DNA from: Corynebacterium gallinarum
GTDB taxonomy: Bacteria; Actinomycetota; Actinomycetes; Mycobacteriales; Mycobacteriaceae
Reading direction: 5' to 3'
Length of the DNA stretch: 64,000 nt
Assembly: GCF_014837045.1 (NCBI RefSeq)
Contig: NZ_JACSPR010000006.1
Span: 124,001 to 188,000 of the forward strand
Within the stretch, counting starts at the first letter, position 1, and the number at the start of each line of letters is the position of its first letter. Position numbers and translations under genes: made by a program. Below are positions 1 through 12,772 of the stretch, in pieces. The notes below the pieces were generated by a model. The model saw nothing but the letters and a program-made list of their open reading frames with translations. It searched no databases and was not told the origin of the DNA.

Positions 1-196
1 CGGGTTTGACCGGCTTGGTCACCTTGTTCTTCGCGGTGTGTTTCTCGGTGAGCACGATCTGGATGGCCTCCAGGATCGACGACTTGCCCTTCTCGTTGTC
101 ACCGTGGATGACGATGACACCGGATTCCGGGATGTCTTTCAGTTCCAGGTGCTCGATGGCGCGGAAGTTGGTGATGGTGATGGCGTGGATGCGCAT
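1..196 (-). CDS. SMC-like ATPase, SbcC/RecF type (N-terminal part only)
   Basis: Only the first 65 codons lie in the window; the gene continues past position 1. The translation begins MRIHAITITNFRAIEHLEL and carries a P-loop GDNEKGKSS near residue 33, the usual start of SbcC/RecF/SMC-type ATPases that act on DNA ends. It starts 2 bases after the stop of the phosphoesterase gene, so the two are almost certainly co-transcribed and would form an SbcC/SbcD-like (Rad50/Mre11-like) nuclease pair. The coiled-coil and C-terminal half cannot be seen. Confidence 0.8.
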   Translation of the reverse strand, partial: MRIHAITITNFRAIEHLELKDIPESGVIVIHGDNEKGKSSILEAIQIVLTEKHTAKNKVTKPVKP

Positions 197-198
197 GG

Positions 199-1344
199 TT
201 AGTTCTCCCTGCTCAGTCGGAACATCAGGTTGAGGGCATCACGGTCGACCTCTGAGGCGGGGCCGTCTGTGACTGCGTCGACAAGCTCCCGCAACGCCTC
301 CGCCGCGTACCCGGTGACATCGAGGTTGGCCAGTTCCTCATCGCCGGGCTCGAGGACGAGGTCGGTGGTGCGCTCCCGGGGTTTGAGGGAGGCGAAGATG
401 TCCTCCAGGCTGGCGAGCCCCTCCTCCAGGAGGCGGTTCTGCTCCAGGGTGATGGTGCCCTGAAGGCCGTATTTGATGACCGTGCGGGACTTGTCGGGGT
501 AGGTCCGCAGCGTGGTCAGGAACTCGTCGATGTCCTCATCGGAGGTCAGTTCACGGTTGAGGGCCTCGAAGACCCACTTGCCCACCGGGACCTGTTGCAC
601 CTCGGCGTGCCCCTTGGAGGCGGTGACCACGAGGACGTTGCCTGAGTTGATCTCGCCGCCGACGCGGGTGGGGTCCAGGTCGTGGAAATCGGTGGTTTCC
701 GGGGCGCCGGAGAACCACACCCGGCCGGTGTCACCCACCTGTTCGGCCGAGTGGGTATCACCCAGGGCGAGGTAGTCGATGGTGCCGTCCGCCAGCCGGG
801 ATTCCACATGGGCGAGGTCGATGAGGTCGGGGCGGGCATCGGTGGTGTGGGCCTCTGCCTGACCATGGCCCACCGCGATGCGGATCTTGTCCGTGGGTTC
901 CAGTGGTTCCAGTGCCGCGCGGACCAGATCCGTGGTGGCGGTCTTGCTCAGCAGGGGCGCCCCGACCAGTTCGACACCGGGGAGGATCTCATGGACGTCC
1001 GTGTCCTTGAGCACCGTGACCGTGTCGATGTCCTCCATCCGGTAGAAGATGGAATCCGCGGTGAGGGGATCATGGTTTCCGGGTAACAGGTAGACCGGCA
1101 CCGGCAGCCCACGCAGTGCATCAAGTGCCCGTCCGGTGGTCTGCTGGTGGAGTGAGTTGTGTTCGAACACGTCCCCGGCCACGACAATGAACCGGCACCC
1201 GTGTGCCACCGCCACCTCCCCCATCCGTTCAATGGACCGGATGCGGTCATCATCGAAACGGGCCTGGGCCTCGGCGGAGAGAAACCACCGGGTCATACCG
1301 ATCTGGAGGTCCGAGGAGTGCAGAAACTTCACGCTGTCAGTCAT
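199..1344 (-). CDS. SbcD/Mre11-like metallophosphoesterase (YhaO-type DNA repair exonuclease)
   Basis: The protein begins with a calcineurin-type phosphoesterase domain. FLHSSDLQIG supplies the first metal ligands (D, H/Q), VVAGDVFEH the second, LPGNHDPL the GNHD signature and VGHGQ a later histidine motif. Family members are manganese-dependent nucleases that work with a Rad50/SbcC-like ATPase, and such an ATPase gene follows after 2 bases. I chose the ATG at 1344 because the catalytic domain starts directly after it and GAGATGGA precedes it. In-frame GTG 1374 and ATG 1353 are possible alternatives. The C-terminal 150 residues match the capping region expected of the family and have no motif I recognise. 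Confidence 0.82.
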   Translation of the reverse strand: MTDSVKFLHSSDLQIGMTRWFLSAEAQARFDDDRIRSIERMGEVAVAHGCRFIVVAGDVFEHNSLHQQTTGRALDALRGLPVPVYLLPGNHDPLTADSIFYRMEDIDTVTVLKDTDVHEILPGVELVGAPLLSKTATTDLVRAALEPLEPTDKIRIAVGHGQAEAHTTDARPDLIDLAHVESRLADGTIDYLALGDTHSAEQVGDTGRVWFSGAPETTDFHDLDPTRVGGEINSGNVLVVTASKGHAEVQQVPVGKWVFEALNRELTSDEDIDEFLTTLRTYPDKSRTVIKYGLQGTITLEQNRLLEEGLASLEDIFASLKPRERTTDLVLEPGDEELANLDVTGYAAEALRELVDAVTDGPASEVDRDALNLMFRLSREN

Positions 1345-1410
1345 GTCATCCATCTCAGCACATGGGGTGGACACGGGGGCACCCGCTGTTCGCTACTGCC
1401 TGCGACAGCG

Positions 1411-2287
1411 TCAGACCTCATCATCGGCATCATCGGCGCGCTGGCTCGGATGCGTGGAGGTGAGGATCTCATACATGTCCTCGATGTCACTGACCGCGCG
1501 CAGCTGTTCCAGCGAGGTGTAGGAGACCAGTCGCAGGGCCCGGTGCAGGTAGTTGATGTCGGAATCGTCGATCGCGGCGGCCACCTTCGGGTTCGGCAGA
1601 TCCGGCAGTGTGCGACCCTCCCAGAAGGACTCGTTGGTCTCCGGTTCCTCCTCGCCGCGGGTGTGGAAGGTGTTGATCAGGGCCTCCAGGCCCGCCATCC
1701 CCTGCCCGCGCATGTCCAGCACCATCGCTGGACTGGCGGTCATCTTCTCCGCCACCACATAGGCGGCCGCCACGGCATGTTTACACACCAGGGTGCGGTC
1801 GGGGCAGGTGCAGTCGAAGTAGATCGACTCATCATGATCCCCGATGAGGTGATCGAGCATCGCCGAGGTCAGCCGGCCCTCACGCACCAGTTTCATGCCG
1901 TTGGGGGTCTCGGCGATGGTGGCATACGCCGCGCGGAGTTTCTCCGAGCTGCGGTACGGGAAGGTCATCAGCACGTCGAAAGGCTCGTTCTGGGACCCGG
2001 CGACCTTGCACGAGATCCGCCCCTCGAGCACCTGCACCCCGGTGACATTGCCGTTGCGGTAATAGTCCTCACCGCGCCGGATACGACCCGAATCGGCGTT
2101 TTTCAGGGTCAGCTGGACCACACGGTTGCCGGTGGGGCTGAACCGTTTCTGGCGGACCCTGCTGGTCTGGTCCCCCTTCTCCGGTTCCGTGCTGGTGACC
2201 TGGGTCTTCGCGCCGAAGTTGGCGTAGATGACATTGTCCATGCGGGGGCGACGGGACGCGCCCTGGCCGGAATCAGACTGGGTGGTA

Positions 2288-2295
<8 letters not shown>
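1411..2295 (-). CDS. SWIM zinc-finger protein, partner of the SNF2 helicase
   Basis: The protein has 294 residues. A SWIM zinc-finger, CxC followed by CxH, is visible in DCTCPDRTLVCKHAVAAAY near residue 190, preceded by the F/Y-rich strand pattern typical of SWIM domains. SWIM domains bind DNA or protein and in bacteria often sit next to SNF2/HepA ATPases. Here the start codon overlaps the last 8 bases of the SNF2 gene, so translation is coupled and the two proteins probably form one complex. The first 60 residues are low-complexity and charged. The C-terminal 80 residues have no motif I recognise. The biological substrate is unknown. Confidence 0.8.
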
Positions 2296-5392
<3,097 letters not shown>

Positions 5393-5740
5393 GTGCTCTT
5401 TCTACGCAGTACCGACACCATTACTCGTATCCATGTGCGAACACGGAGGATAACTCTTCTACCCTATCCTGTTCTTCCGGGCAGTGGGGATCGTCGGTGT
5501 GTAGGCCTCGCGTACCGGGTGTCGCGATCCGCCGGTTACTGCCCGGATCCAGCCCCTCCCACATTGGGGTGGTTTGTTTTCTGTGTGTTTCATCGCGCCG
5601 GACTGTGGGTTAGTGTTGGGCTTCACACGTTTTTCATTCCGTTTTTGAAGGAAGTGTGCTCCCACCCGCCCCCGGGTGACCCCCGGTGGTGATGGGACCG
5701 CGCTTCGCCCATGTACAACAACCCCCTGAAGGAGAACCTC
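5393..5740. other. divergent intergenic region, SNF2 operon / putP
   Basis: This 348-base gap must hold the promoters of the leftward SNF2-SWIM operon and of rightward putP. AAGGAG 5 bases before GTG 5741 is the putP ribosome-binding site. I see no clear -35/-10 pair, strong hairpin or open frame worth calling. Confidence 0.5.
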
Positions 5741-7318
5741 GTGAGTGATAACACCTGGTTCATCATCGCCATCATTATCTACATGTTGGTCATGGTGCTC
5801 ATCGGTTTCTGGAGCTACCGCAAAACCGCACACTACGACGAGTACATGCTCGGCGGCCGTGGCCTGAACCCGTTTGTGGCCGCCATGTCCGCCGGCGCCT
5901 CGGATATGTCAGGCTGGCTGCTCATGGGCCTGCCCGGTGCCCTCTACGTCACCGGCATGTCAGAGCTGTGGATCGCCATCGGCCTGACCATCGGCGCCTG
6001 GGCCAACTGGATGTGGGTGGCACCACGTCTGCGTTCCTACACCGAGGTATCACGCAACTCGATCACCCTACCCTCGTTCTTCGAGAACCGCCTGCGTGAC
6101 CATTCCCGGCTCCTGCGCATCATTGCCGCACTGATCATCATTGTCTTCTTCACCTTCTATGTGTCCTCCGGCATGGTCGCCGGTGGCGTGTACTGGCAAT
6201 CCACCTTCGGCGGTGACTACCTCACCGGCATGATGATCGTGGCCTCGGTGACGGTGGTTTACACCTTCGTAGGTGGTTTCCTGGCGGTGTCCTACACCGA
6301 TGCCGTGCAGGGCACGATCATGTTCTTCTCGCTGATCATCGTGCCGGTCTTCGCCATCCTGGCGTTGAACAACCCCGCTGATATCTTCAGCTTCGCCGCT
6401 TCTAATGATTACGGCCCGTACACCGATGGCGAGGGCAACCCCACCTACTTCTCCATGATCACCGGGGTGTCCGTCGCCGCGATCATCGGCAACATCGCCT
6501 GGGGTCTGGGGTATTTCGGCCAGCCCCACATCGTGGTGCGTTTCATGGCGCTGCGTTCCCCCGCCGAGGCCAAGCAGGGCCGTCGCATCGGTATTTCCTG
6601 GATGATTCTGTGCCTGATCGGTGCCACCTTCACCGCCATGGCCGCGACTGTATTCTTCGCCCAGAACCCGGATTTCTCCGTCACCGACACCAGGGCCTAT
6701 GAATCGGTCTTCCTGGATCTGGCCCGGGTACTGTTCCACCCACTGATTGCCGGCCTGGTGCTCACCGCCGTGCTGGCAGCCATCATGTCCACCATGTCCT
6801 CCCAGCTGCTGGTCACCGCCTCCTCGCTGATCGAGGATCTACTGCACGTGGTCAAGAAGGACGGCCTGAGCCAGAAGACCCTGCTCACGCTGTCGCGTGC
6901 CACAGTGATCATCCTGGCCATCATCGCCGGTGTCATGGCGGTCAACCCCTCTGACTCCATCCTTGGCCTGGTTGGTTTCGCCTGGGCCGGTTTCGGTTCC
7001 GCCTTCGGCCCGATCATCCTGGCCATGCTGTACTGGAAGCGTCTCAACGCACCGGGTGCCATCGCCGGCATGATCACCGGTGCCGTGGTCTCCATCGTCT
7101 GGGGCAGCACCGCCCTCGGTGACATCATCTATGAGATCGTCCCGGGCTTTGCCCTGGCCACCATCGCCATGGTCATCGTCTCCCTGGCCACCAAGGCACC
7201 CTCCCAGGAGATCACCGACGAGTTCGACACCGCGGTCCGCCTCTCGCATGCCACCAGCATGGCCGATGAGGACGTGGACTTCTCCGAGGTCGCCCAGGAG
7301 ATCAAGAAGGGCCGCTAG
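5741..7318 (+). CDS. putP: sodium/proline symporter PutP
   Basis: A 525-residue polytopic protein of the SSS family (solute:sodium symporters), which takes up L-proline with Na+. The start SDNTWFIIAIIIYMLVMVLIGFWSYRKT is a typical first helix. GASDMSGWLLMGLPGA is the conserved sodium/proline-binding segment of helix II, and about 13 membrane segments follow. Length matches PutP (about 500 residues). GTG 5741 is chosen because AAGGAG lies just upstream; an in-frame ATG at 5711 lacks such a site. It is probably transcribed alone, with no terminator visible in the 20 bases before the next gene. Confidence 0.92.
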   Translation: MSDNTWFIIAIIIYMLVMVLIGFWSYRKTAHYDEYMLGGRGLNPFVAAMSAGASDMSGWLLMGLPGALYVTGMSELWIAIGLTIGAWANWMWVAPRLRSYTEVSRNSITLPSFFENRLRDHSRLLRIIAALIIIVFFTFYVSSGMVAGGVYWQSTFGGDYLTGMMIVASVTVVYTFVGGFLAVSYTDAVQGTIMFFSLIIVPVFAILALNNPADIFSFAASNDYGPYTDGEGNPTYFSMITGVSVAAIIGNIAWGLGYFGQPHIVVRFMALRSPAEAKQGRRIGISWMILCLIGATFTAMAATVFFAQNPDFSVTDTRAYESVFLDLARVLFHPLIAGLVLTAVLAAIMSTMSSQLLVTASSLIEDLLHVVKKDGLSQKTLLTLSRATVIILAIIAGVMAVNPSDSILGLVGFAWAGFGSAFGPIILAMLYWKRLNAPGAIAGMITGAVVSIVWGSTALGDIIYEIVPGFALATIAMVIVSLATKAPSQEITDEFDTAVRLSHATSMADEDVDFSEVAQEIKKGR

Positions 7319-7338
7319 AAGGGCCCGGAAACCCCTGT

Positions 7339-7917
7339 GTGGGAACCCCTCCCGGAAACGGCGAGTCTAACCAGGATGTGACAACATTTACCCGGTTACT
7401 CGCCGTTTTCACCTTTCTACTCCTTCTCTATACCGCGATCCCCTACATCACCACCTCAGGCACCAACCTCGCCCCGGTGGAACCGGTACCGCAACGGGTC
7501 CGGATCATCGGATACGACCGCGACCAGATGTTCGGCACCTGGCTCCCGGGGGTCCGGGAATCCGTGGTGGAGGCCTCCGGAGCAACCGACCCCTATTCCG
7601 GTGAACCCCTTGATCTCTCCACCGCCGAGGTGGACCACATCCTCCCCCTCAGTGCCGCCTGGGATCTGGGCGCCCACAGGTGGACCGCACTGGAACGCAT
7701 CGAGTTTGCCAACGATCCCGCCAATCTGGTGCTGGTCAACCGGGCTGAGAACCAGCAGAAATCCGATCAGCTGCCCAGCCAGTGGCTCCCCACGAACCGT
7801 TCCGTCCGGTGCTGGTATGTGGGCAGGCTCTTCGACGTGGCCGCCGCCTACGAACTCCCCCTGCCGGAGCAGGACATCCGGGCGGGCAGACGCAGTTGCG
7901 GGTTAGCGATTCTGTAA
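7339..7917 (+). CDS. exported or membrane-anchored HNH nuclease-like protein (DUF1524/GmrSD type)
   Basis: A 192-residue protein. One hydrophobic segment (TRLLAVFTFLLLLYTAIPYI, about residues 16-35) is a signal peptide or N-terminal anchor. The rest matches the actinobacterial HNH family: VDHILPLSAAWDLGAHRW gives the DH pair of the nuclease fold, and PANLVLVNRAENQQKSD the N and closing lysine-rich strand. The domain would sit outside the membrane, where it could degrade DNA; biological role unknown. GTG 7339 gives the full frame. GTG 7378, directly before the hydrophobic segment, is an equally reasonable start. It lies 20 bases after putP and may be read from the same promoter. Confidence 0.7.
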   Translation: MGTPPGNGESNQDVTTFTRLLAVFTFLLLLYTAIPYITTSGTNLAPVEPVPQRVRIIGYDRDQMFGTWLPGVRESVVEASGATDPYSGEPLDLSTAEVDHILPLSAAWDLGAHRWTALERIEFANDPANLVLVNRAENQQKSDQLPSQWLPTNRSVRCWYVGRLFDVAAAYELPLPEQDIRAGRRSCGLAIL

Positions 7918-7980
7918 ACGCCTGATTAGGGTTATTCGGAGCAGAATTTCCATCCCACGACCGAAAGGCCCCCACCCCTC

Positions 7981-8454
7981 GTGACCACCGTTGTGATCAT
8001 CCTGCATGTCCTCGCCGCCATCCTCTTCCTGGGACCGGTGACTGTGGCCACCTCGTCCTTCCACGTCCGCGCCGCGGAGGCCAACAACGGCGACACCGAA
8101 GCCGCCGGGGCCGCCAAGAACCTCTACAGGATCACCCAGAATTACGGCGTCTTCTCGCTCCTGGTCCCACTTCTGGGTGTCGCCGTGATGTTCACCGATG
8201 TCGGCTACTACTTTCAGCAGTACCAGTTCCACGCCGCGATCGTCCTGTCACTGCTTGCCTGGGCTGTACTGCTGTTTCTGATCTTCCCCCGACAGAAGAC
8301 CATGATGGGTGCACTCGGATTCCTGGAGCCTGATGAACTGGCCGCCAAGTCCTACCAGATCGCGGACTGGAACAAGGCCAAGAGCCAGCTGTCGATGTTC
8401 GGTGGTATCTGGGCTCTGCTCTGGGTGCTCACCGCCATCACCATGTTCCTTTAA
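7981..8454 (+). CDS. small four-helix membrane protein (DUF2269-like)
   Basis: A 157-residue protein with about four hydrophobic helices: VVIILHVLAAILFLGPVTVA, FSLLVPLLGVAVMF, AAIVLSLLAWAVLLFLIF and a C-terminal segment. The first helix carries a histidine in the ILHVLAAILFLG pattern found in DUF2269-type and related small membrane proteins. Function unknown. Start is GTG 7981, with GAAAGG 11 bases upstream. A strong terminator follows 30 bases after the stop. Confidence 0.65.
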   Translation: MTTVVIILHVLAAILFLGPVTVATSSFHVRAAEANNGDTEAAGAAKNLYRITQNYGVFSLLVPLLGVAVMFTDVGYYFQQYQFHAAIVLSLLAWAVLLFLIFPRQKTMMGALGFLEPDELAAKSYQIADWNKAKSQLSMFGGIWALLWVLTAITMFL

Positions 8455-8483
8455 CCCCGGGCACCGTCCCCTGGATAGGCCAC

Positions 8484-8518
8484 ACCGCGGCACCGGTTCT
8501 TCCGGTGTCGCGGTTTTT
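8484..8518 (+). terminator. Rho-independent terminator
   Basis: A 12-bp GC-rich stem (CCGCGGCACCGG with CCGGTGTCGCGG, one mismatch, loop TTCTT) is followed by TTTTTCG. It ends transcription of the small membrane protein gene and probably of the run that begins at putP. Confidence 0.9.
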
Positions 8519-8694
8519 CGTGCGGTACGCCGGCTGTTGCGGAAGCTGAGGAGCCGACAGCCGTGAACGACATGGTTGGTTTATGGTGGAAAAAGCCAAC
8601 ATAGGGGTGTTTCCGGCACAGAACAACGATGTCGTTCACCAGCCGTCTCGCACAGTCTGCCGCAGGACCCTCGCAGGTCCCCCGACACAACAAC

Positions 8695-8732
8695 AGCGAC
8701 CCTCCTCCCACCAGGGAGAAGGGTCGCTTGTT
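8695..8732 (-). terminator. hairpin terminator downstream of deaD
   Basis: AGCGACCC pairs with GGGTCGCT around a 17-base loop that can pair further internally. It sits 20 bases past the deaD stop. The T-tract is weak on both strands, so it may act bidirectionally between the two convergent genes. Confidence 0.6.
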
Positions 8733-8754
8733 ATTGGTCAGTCAACCGGGGAAA

Positions 8755-10950
8755 CTAGTCCCTCCAGCCGCCTCGGCCACCGCGATCATCACGGTCACGG
8801 CCGCCGCGGAATCCACCGCGGTCGCCGCCACGTGAGCCGCCTTCACGGCCGCCGCGGAAACCTCCGCGGTCGCCGCCACGTGAGCCGCCTTCACGGCCGC
8901 CGCGGAATCCACCGCGGTCGCCGCCACGGTCATCGCGCTCGAAGCGACGTGGTGGGCGTCCACCGGAGTCACGTTCGATGTTGATGAGCTGGCCGGAGAT
9001 GCGGGTGTCGCGGAGGTTGTCCAGGACACTCTGTGGCAGATCCTTGGGCAGTTCGACCAGGGTGTGGTCGGCTGCAATGGTGATGCGTCCGAAGTCCTTG
9101 GAGTTCAGACCACCCTCGTTGGCCAGGGCGCCGACGATGGCACCTGGGCGGACGTGCTGACGCTTGCCCACCGCGATGCGGTAGGTGGCCAGGTTTGCGT
9201 CGTCACGGTCGAAGCGGGACGGACGGTCACCCCGGTCGCGGCCACGGCCACCACGGTCGTCGAAGTCGCGGTCACGACGTCGATCGCCGCGGTCTCCGCG
9301 GTCACGGTCCCGGCCACGGTCGCGGTCAGCGGCCTGCTCGGTCAGGAAGAAGTCGTTGCCGGCCTGAGCCTGGGTGGCCAGTGCGGCGGCGACGTCCTCG
9401 AGGGGTACGTCGTTCTTGTCGGCGTACTCCTTGATCAGAGTGCGGAAGAGAGCGACCTGGGGGTTCTCGAGTGCCTCGGTGATGGAGTCGGCGAACTTGA
9501 CCTTGCGGTACTCGTTGACCTCGTCCACGGTCGGCAGTTCCATCTCCACCAGTGGGGCGTTGGTGGCCCGCTCGATGGAGCGGAGCATACGACGCTCACG
9601 TGGGGTGACGAACAGGATGGCCTCGCCGGTACGTCCTGCACGGCCGGTGCGGCCAATGCGGTGGACGTAGGACTCGGTGTCGTTCGGGATGTCGTAGTTG
9701 AGCACATGGGAGATGCGCTCAACGTCGAGACCACGGGCGGCAACGTCGGTGGCAACCAGGATGTCCAGACGGCCATCCTTGAGCTGGTCGACGGTGCGCT
9801 CACGCTGAGCCTGGGCGATGTCACCGTTGATGGCCGCTGCGGAGAAACCACGTGCACGCAGCTTCTCTGCGACCTCTTCGGTTTCGTGCTTGGTGCGCAC
9901 GAACAGGATCATTGCCTCGAACTCGGTGACCTCGAGGATGCGGGTCAGTGCGTCCATCTTGTTGCGGTGTGCAACAGACAGGAAGCGCTGGGTGATGTTG
10001 GTGGCGGTGCGAGTCTCGGACTTGACCGAGATCTCCTGCGGGTTGTTCAGGTACTGCTTGCTCAGGCGACGGATGCCGTTGGGCATGGTCGCGGAGAACA
10101 GTGCGACCTGCTTGTCAGTGGGTGTGTCGGCGAGGATGCGCTCGACATCCTCCTGGAAGCCCATGTTGAGCATCTCATCGGCCTCATCGAGCACGAGGAA
10201 GCGCAGACCGGAGATATCCAGTGAGCCCTTCTCCAGGTGATCGATGATGCGGCCCGGGGTACCGACGACGACGTGGGCACCACGACGCAGGCCGGACAGC
10301 TGGATGCCGTAGGCCTGTCCACCGTAGATCGGCAGGACGTTGATGCCACCGAGGTGATCGGCGAAGGACTGGAAGGAATCAGCGACCTGGAGCGCCAGCT
10401 CACGGGTCGGGGCAAGCACGAGAGCCTGGGGGCTGCGCACGGACTTGTCGATGCGGGACAGAACCGGCAGCGCGAAGGCTGCGGTCTTACCGGTACCGGT
10501 CTGTGCGAGGCCGACCACATCGTGTCCGTCCATGAGGACGGGGATGGTCTGTGCCTGGATGGGGGAAGGAGTTTCGAAACCAACCTTGCGCACAGCGTCA
10601 AGAACCTGCTGTGGCAGTCCGAGTGCATCGAAGCCGGTGGAGGCTTCCGTAGAGGATGACTCGTTTGAAGACTGGGTTACGTCTTCCGAGGAGTCCTCAT
10701 TCACATTCTCATTGATTACATTGCTCGCGCTGTCCGCTGCTTCGGCGGAGTCGGCGTCCTCAGAAATTTCCGCAACCCTGGTGATCTCTTCGCTACCCTC
10801 AGGCACAGTGGTGCCTTCAACAGTGTTGGTGGGGGTCTCGAGAGCGAAGTCAGCTACTGCTGAGTCACCCTGCGGGGTTTCCTGAGATTCCGACGAAATG
10901 ACGTTATCCGGCTGTTCTACGTCGCCGTTGACGTTATCGGTATTTCTCAT
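8755..10950 (-). CDS. deaD: DEAD-box RNA helicase DeaD/CsdA
   Basis: A 731-residue protein. The first 110 residues are acidic and low-complexity. The RecA-like core follows with AQTGTGKTAAF (motif I), PTRELA (Ia), TPGR, LDEADEMLNMGF (DEAD), SATMP (III), RGLDVERISHVLNYD and HRIGRTGRAGR (VI). After it comes a DbpA/CsdA-type RNA-binding domain (about residues 575-660) and a glycine-arginine-rich tail. DeaD unwinds short RNA duplexes in ribosome assembly and mRNA turnover, mainly in the cold. It stands alone, flanked by a terminator and a divergent intergenic region. Confidence 0.93.
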   Translation of the reverse strand: MRNTDNVNGDVEQPDNVISSESQETPQGDSAVADFALETPTNTVEGTTVPEGSEEITRVAEISEDADSAEAADSASNVINENVNEDSSEDVTQSSNESSSTEASTGFDALGLPQQVLDAVRKVGFETPSPIQAQTIPVLMDGHDVVGLAQTGTGKTAAFALPVLSRIDKSVRSPQALVLAPTRELALQVADSFQSFADHLGGINVLPIYGGQAYGIQLSGLRRGAHVVVGTPGRIIDHLEKGSLDISGLRFLVLDEADEMLNMGFQEDVERILADTPTDKQVALFSATMPNGIRRLSKQYLNNPQEISVKSETRTATNITQRFLSVAHRNKMDALTRILEVTEFEAMILFVRTKHETEEVAEKLRARGFSAAAINGDIAQAQRERTVDQLKDGRLDILVATDVAARGLDVERISHVLNYDIPNDTESYVHRIGRTGRAGRTGEAILFVTPRERRMLRSIERATNAPLVEMELPTVDEVNEYRKVKFADSITEALENPQVALFRTLIKEYADKNDVPLEDVAAALATQAQAGNDFFLTEQAADRDRGRDRDRGDRGDRRRDRDFDDRGGRGRDRGDRPSRFDRDDANLATYRIAVGKRQHVRPGAIVGALANEGGLNSKDFGRITIAADHTLVELPKDLPQSVLDNLRDTRISGQLINIERDSGGRPPRRFERDDRGGDRGGFRGGREGGSRGGDRGGFRGGREGGSRGGDRGGFRGGRDRDDRGGRGGWRD
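8797..8927. repeat. 48-bp tandem repeat in the deaD 3' end
   Basis: Two complete and one partial 48-bp copies start at 8797, 8845 and 8893. In the deaD frame each codes for the 16-residue unit GGDRGGFRGGREGGSR. The repeat lies wholly inside the gene and keeps the frame, so copy-number change would alter the length of the RGG tail without breaking the protein. Confidence 0.85.
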
Positions 10951-11305
10951 TGTTCCCCCAACTTACGCCACCAGCCGGAAAAACTCCATAGCCACCCCGC
11001 GTCGGCACGCATCACACCCAGGACCGTGAGCTGCGAAAATGAAACGCAGGTCACGATTTTGTCCCAAAAATGCCTGTCGACGCCCGTTCCACCGTCCCAC
11101 AGGCCCTCGGGAAGGTGACACTGATCACGAAGCACCTCTCAATGGGACATTCCCTACTGCCCCGCCCAATAGTCCGATCATAGTATTTGTGCGTCCAGCG
11201 AGTAAGGTGACTTTCGTTCAAATCCCGTACCGCTCGCGCCCCTCACACAGGTGATCCCTGTCCGGCACAGCGGGAATGTCCCTTTGAAACGGAGACCGCA
11301 TTTCC
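10951..11305. other. divergent intergenic region, deaD / permease
   Basis: A 355-base gap between leftward deaD and a rightward amino-acid permease. It must carry both promoters and a long deaD leader, which is common for cold-regulated helicases. GGAG lies 14 bases before the permease ATG. The stretch GTTCAAATCCCG at about 11217 looks like a tRNA T-arm, but no matching acceptor or anticodon arm is present. Confidence 0.5.
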
Positions 11306-12739
11306 ATGAATGCCTCCCCCACCGTGACTGATCAACCGGTACAGACCAGGAAATTCAAGGGTCTGCGCGCTCGTCACATTCATTTCATCGCGCTGGGTTC
11401 AGCCATCGGCACGGGACTGTTCTACGGTTCCGCCGGTGCCATCCAGGCCGCCGGCCCCTCGGTGCTGCTCGTCTACCTGCTGGGCGGGGCCGTGGTGTAC
11501 TTCATGCTCCGGGCGCTGGGTGAGATGTCGGTCAGGCATCCGATCCGCGGCTCCTTCGCCGTGTACACCCGTGCGCACCTCGGTGGCTGGGCCGGGTACA
11601 TCACCGGCTGGATGTTCGCCTTCGAGATGCTCATTGTCTGCCTGGCGGATCTCACCGCAATTGGCATCTACATGAAATTCTGGTTCCCCGACACCGCCCA
11701 GTGGGTCTGGGTGGCGGCGACACTGCTCATCGTCGGTGGCGCGAACCTGGCGTCGGTGCGCTGGTTCGGTGAACTGGAGTTCGTGTTCACCCTGATCAAG
11801 GTCACCGCCGTCATCGGCATGATCGTCGGTGGTGCCGCCATCCTCGCCTTCGGTCTGGGCAACTCCCCGGAGGTCTCCGGGATCTCCAACCTGTGGGAGC
11901 ACGGTGGCTTCTTCCCCAACGGCATCGAGGGCATGATCGCGGCCTTCATCTTGGTCCTGTTCGCCTTCGGTGGCACAGAGATCATCGGCGTGGCCGGATC
12001 GGAGGCCGAGGATCCGGAGAAGTCCATCCCGAAGGCCGTCAACACCGTCCCGGCGCGCATCCTGCTGTTCTATGTGGGTGCCATCCTGGTCATCCTGGCG
12101 CTGAACCCGTGGCAGTCGATCACCGGTGAGGAATCACCGTTTGTGCAGATCTTCTCCACCCTTGGAGTCAACTGGGCCGCCGGTCTGCTCAACCTCGTGG
12201 TGATCACCGCGGCGCTGTCCGCCATCAACGCCGACCTCTTCGGCGCCGGCCGCGTGCTGACGGGCCTGGCCAAGGAGAACCTGGCCCCGAAGATCATGGG
12301 CAAGGTGGCCGGCAACGGCGTGCCGATCATGACCACCGTCATCATGATCATCGTCCTGATCCTGGGTGTGGTGCTCAATGTGATCCTGCCGGAGCGCGTC
12401 TTTGAGATCGTCGCCTCCCTGGCCACCTTCGCCACCGTGTATGTGTGGCTCATGATCCTGCTGGCCCAGGTCGCCTCCCGCCGCCAGATGAGTGCGCAGG
12501 AGGTGGCGGACCTGAAATTCCCAGTACCGTTCTATCCCTTCGGGCAGTACTTCGCCATCATCTTCATCGCCTTCACCTTCGGCATCATGGTCTGGTACGA
12601 CAACTACCACCTGGCCCTCAGTGTGGGCGTCGGTTTCCTCGTGGTGATGACCATCCTCTACTACGCCACCGGACGCCCCAAGGCGATCGCTCCGGCGAGT
12701 AGTCCCTCATCCGTTTCTACCGGATCCCAGCAGGTCTGA
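11306..12739 (+). CDS. APC-family amino-acid permease, possibly for histidine
   Basis: A 477-residue, 12-helix permease of the AroP/ProY/GabP type. The first helix has the signature HIHFIALGSAIGTGLFYGSAGAIQAAGPSV, with the GxGLF/GSA substrate-binding bend. YFMLRALGEMSVRHPIRGSF and FAFGGTEIIGVAGSEAEDPEKSIPKA are further family motifs. It probably imports an amino acid with protons. The gene 33 bases downstream encodes a HutG-like enzyme of histidine breakdown, which makes histidine or its product a plausible substrate. That link is inference from position only. Confidence 0.85.
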   Translation: MNASPTVTDQPVQTRKFKGLRARHIHFIALGSAIGTGLFYGSAGAIQAAGPSVLLVYLLGGAVVYFMLRALGEMSVRHPIRGSFAVYTRAHLGGWAGYITGWMFAFEMLIVCLADLTAIGIYMKFWFPDTAQWVWVAATLLIVGGANLASVRWFGELEFVFTLIKVTAVIGMIVGGAAILAFGLGNSPEVSGISNLWEHGGFFPNGIEGMIAAFILVLFAFGGTEIIGVAGSEAEDPEKSIPKAVNTVPARILLFYVGAILVILALNPWQSITGEESPFVQIFSTLGVNWAAGLLNLVVITAALSAINADLFGAGRVLTGLAKENLAPKIMGKVAGNGVPIMTTVIMIIVLILGVVLNVILPERVFEIVASLATFATVYVWLMILLAQVASRRQMSAQEVADLKFPVPFYPFGQYFAIIFIAFTFGIMVWYDNYHLALSVGVGFLVVMTILYYATGRPKAIAPASSPSSVSTGSQQV

Positions 12740-12772
12740 CACCCTCGCCCCACTTCCCTACCGTGGGTGGGC

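Noticed and set aside
11205-11250. Possible tRNA, from GTTCAAATCCCG
   Set aside because: No acceptor stem, D-arm or anticodon arm can be folded around it.
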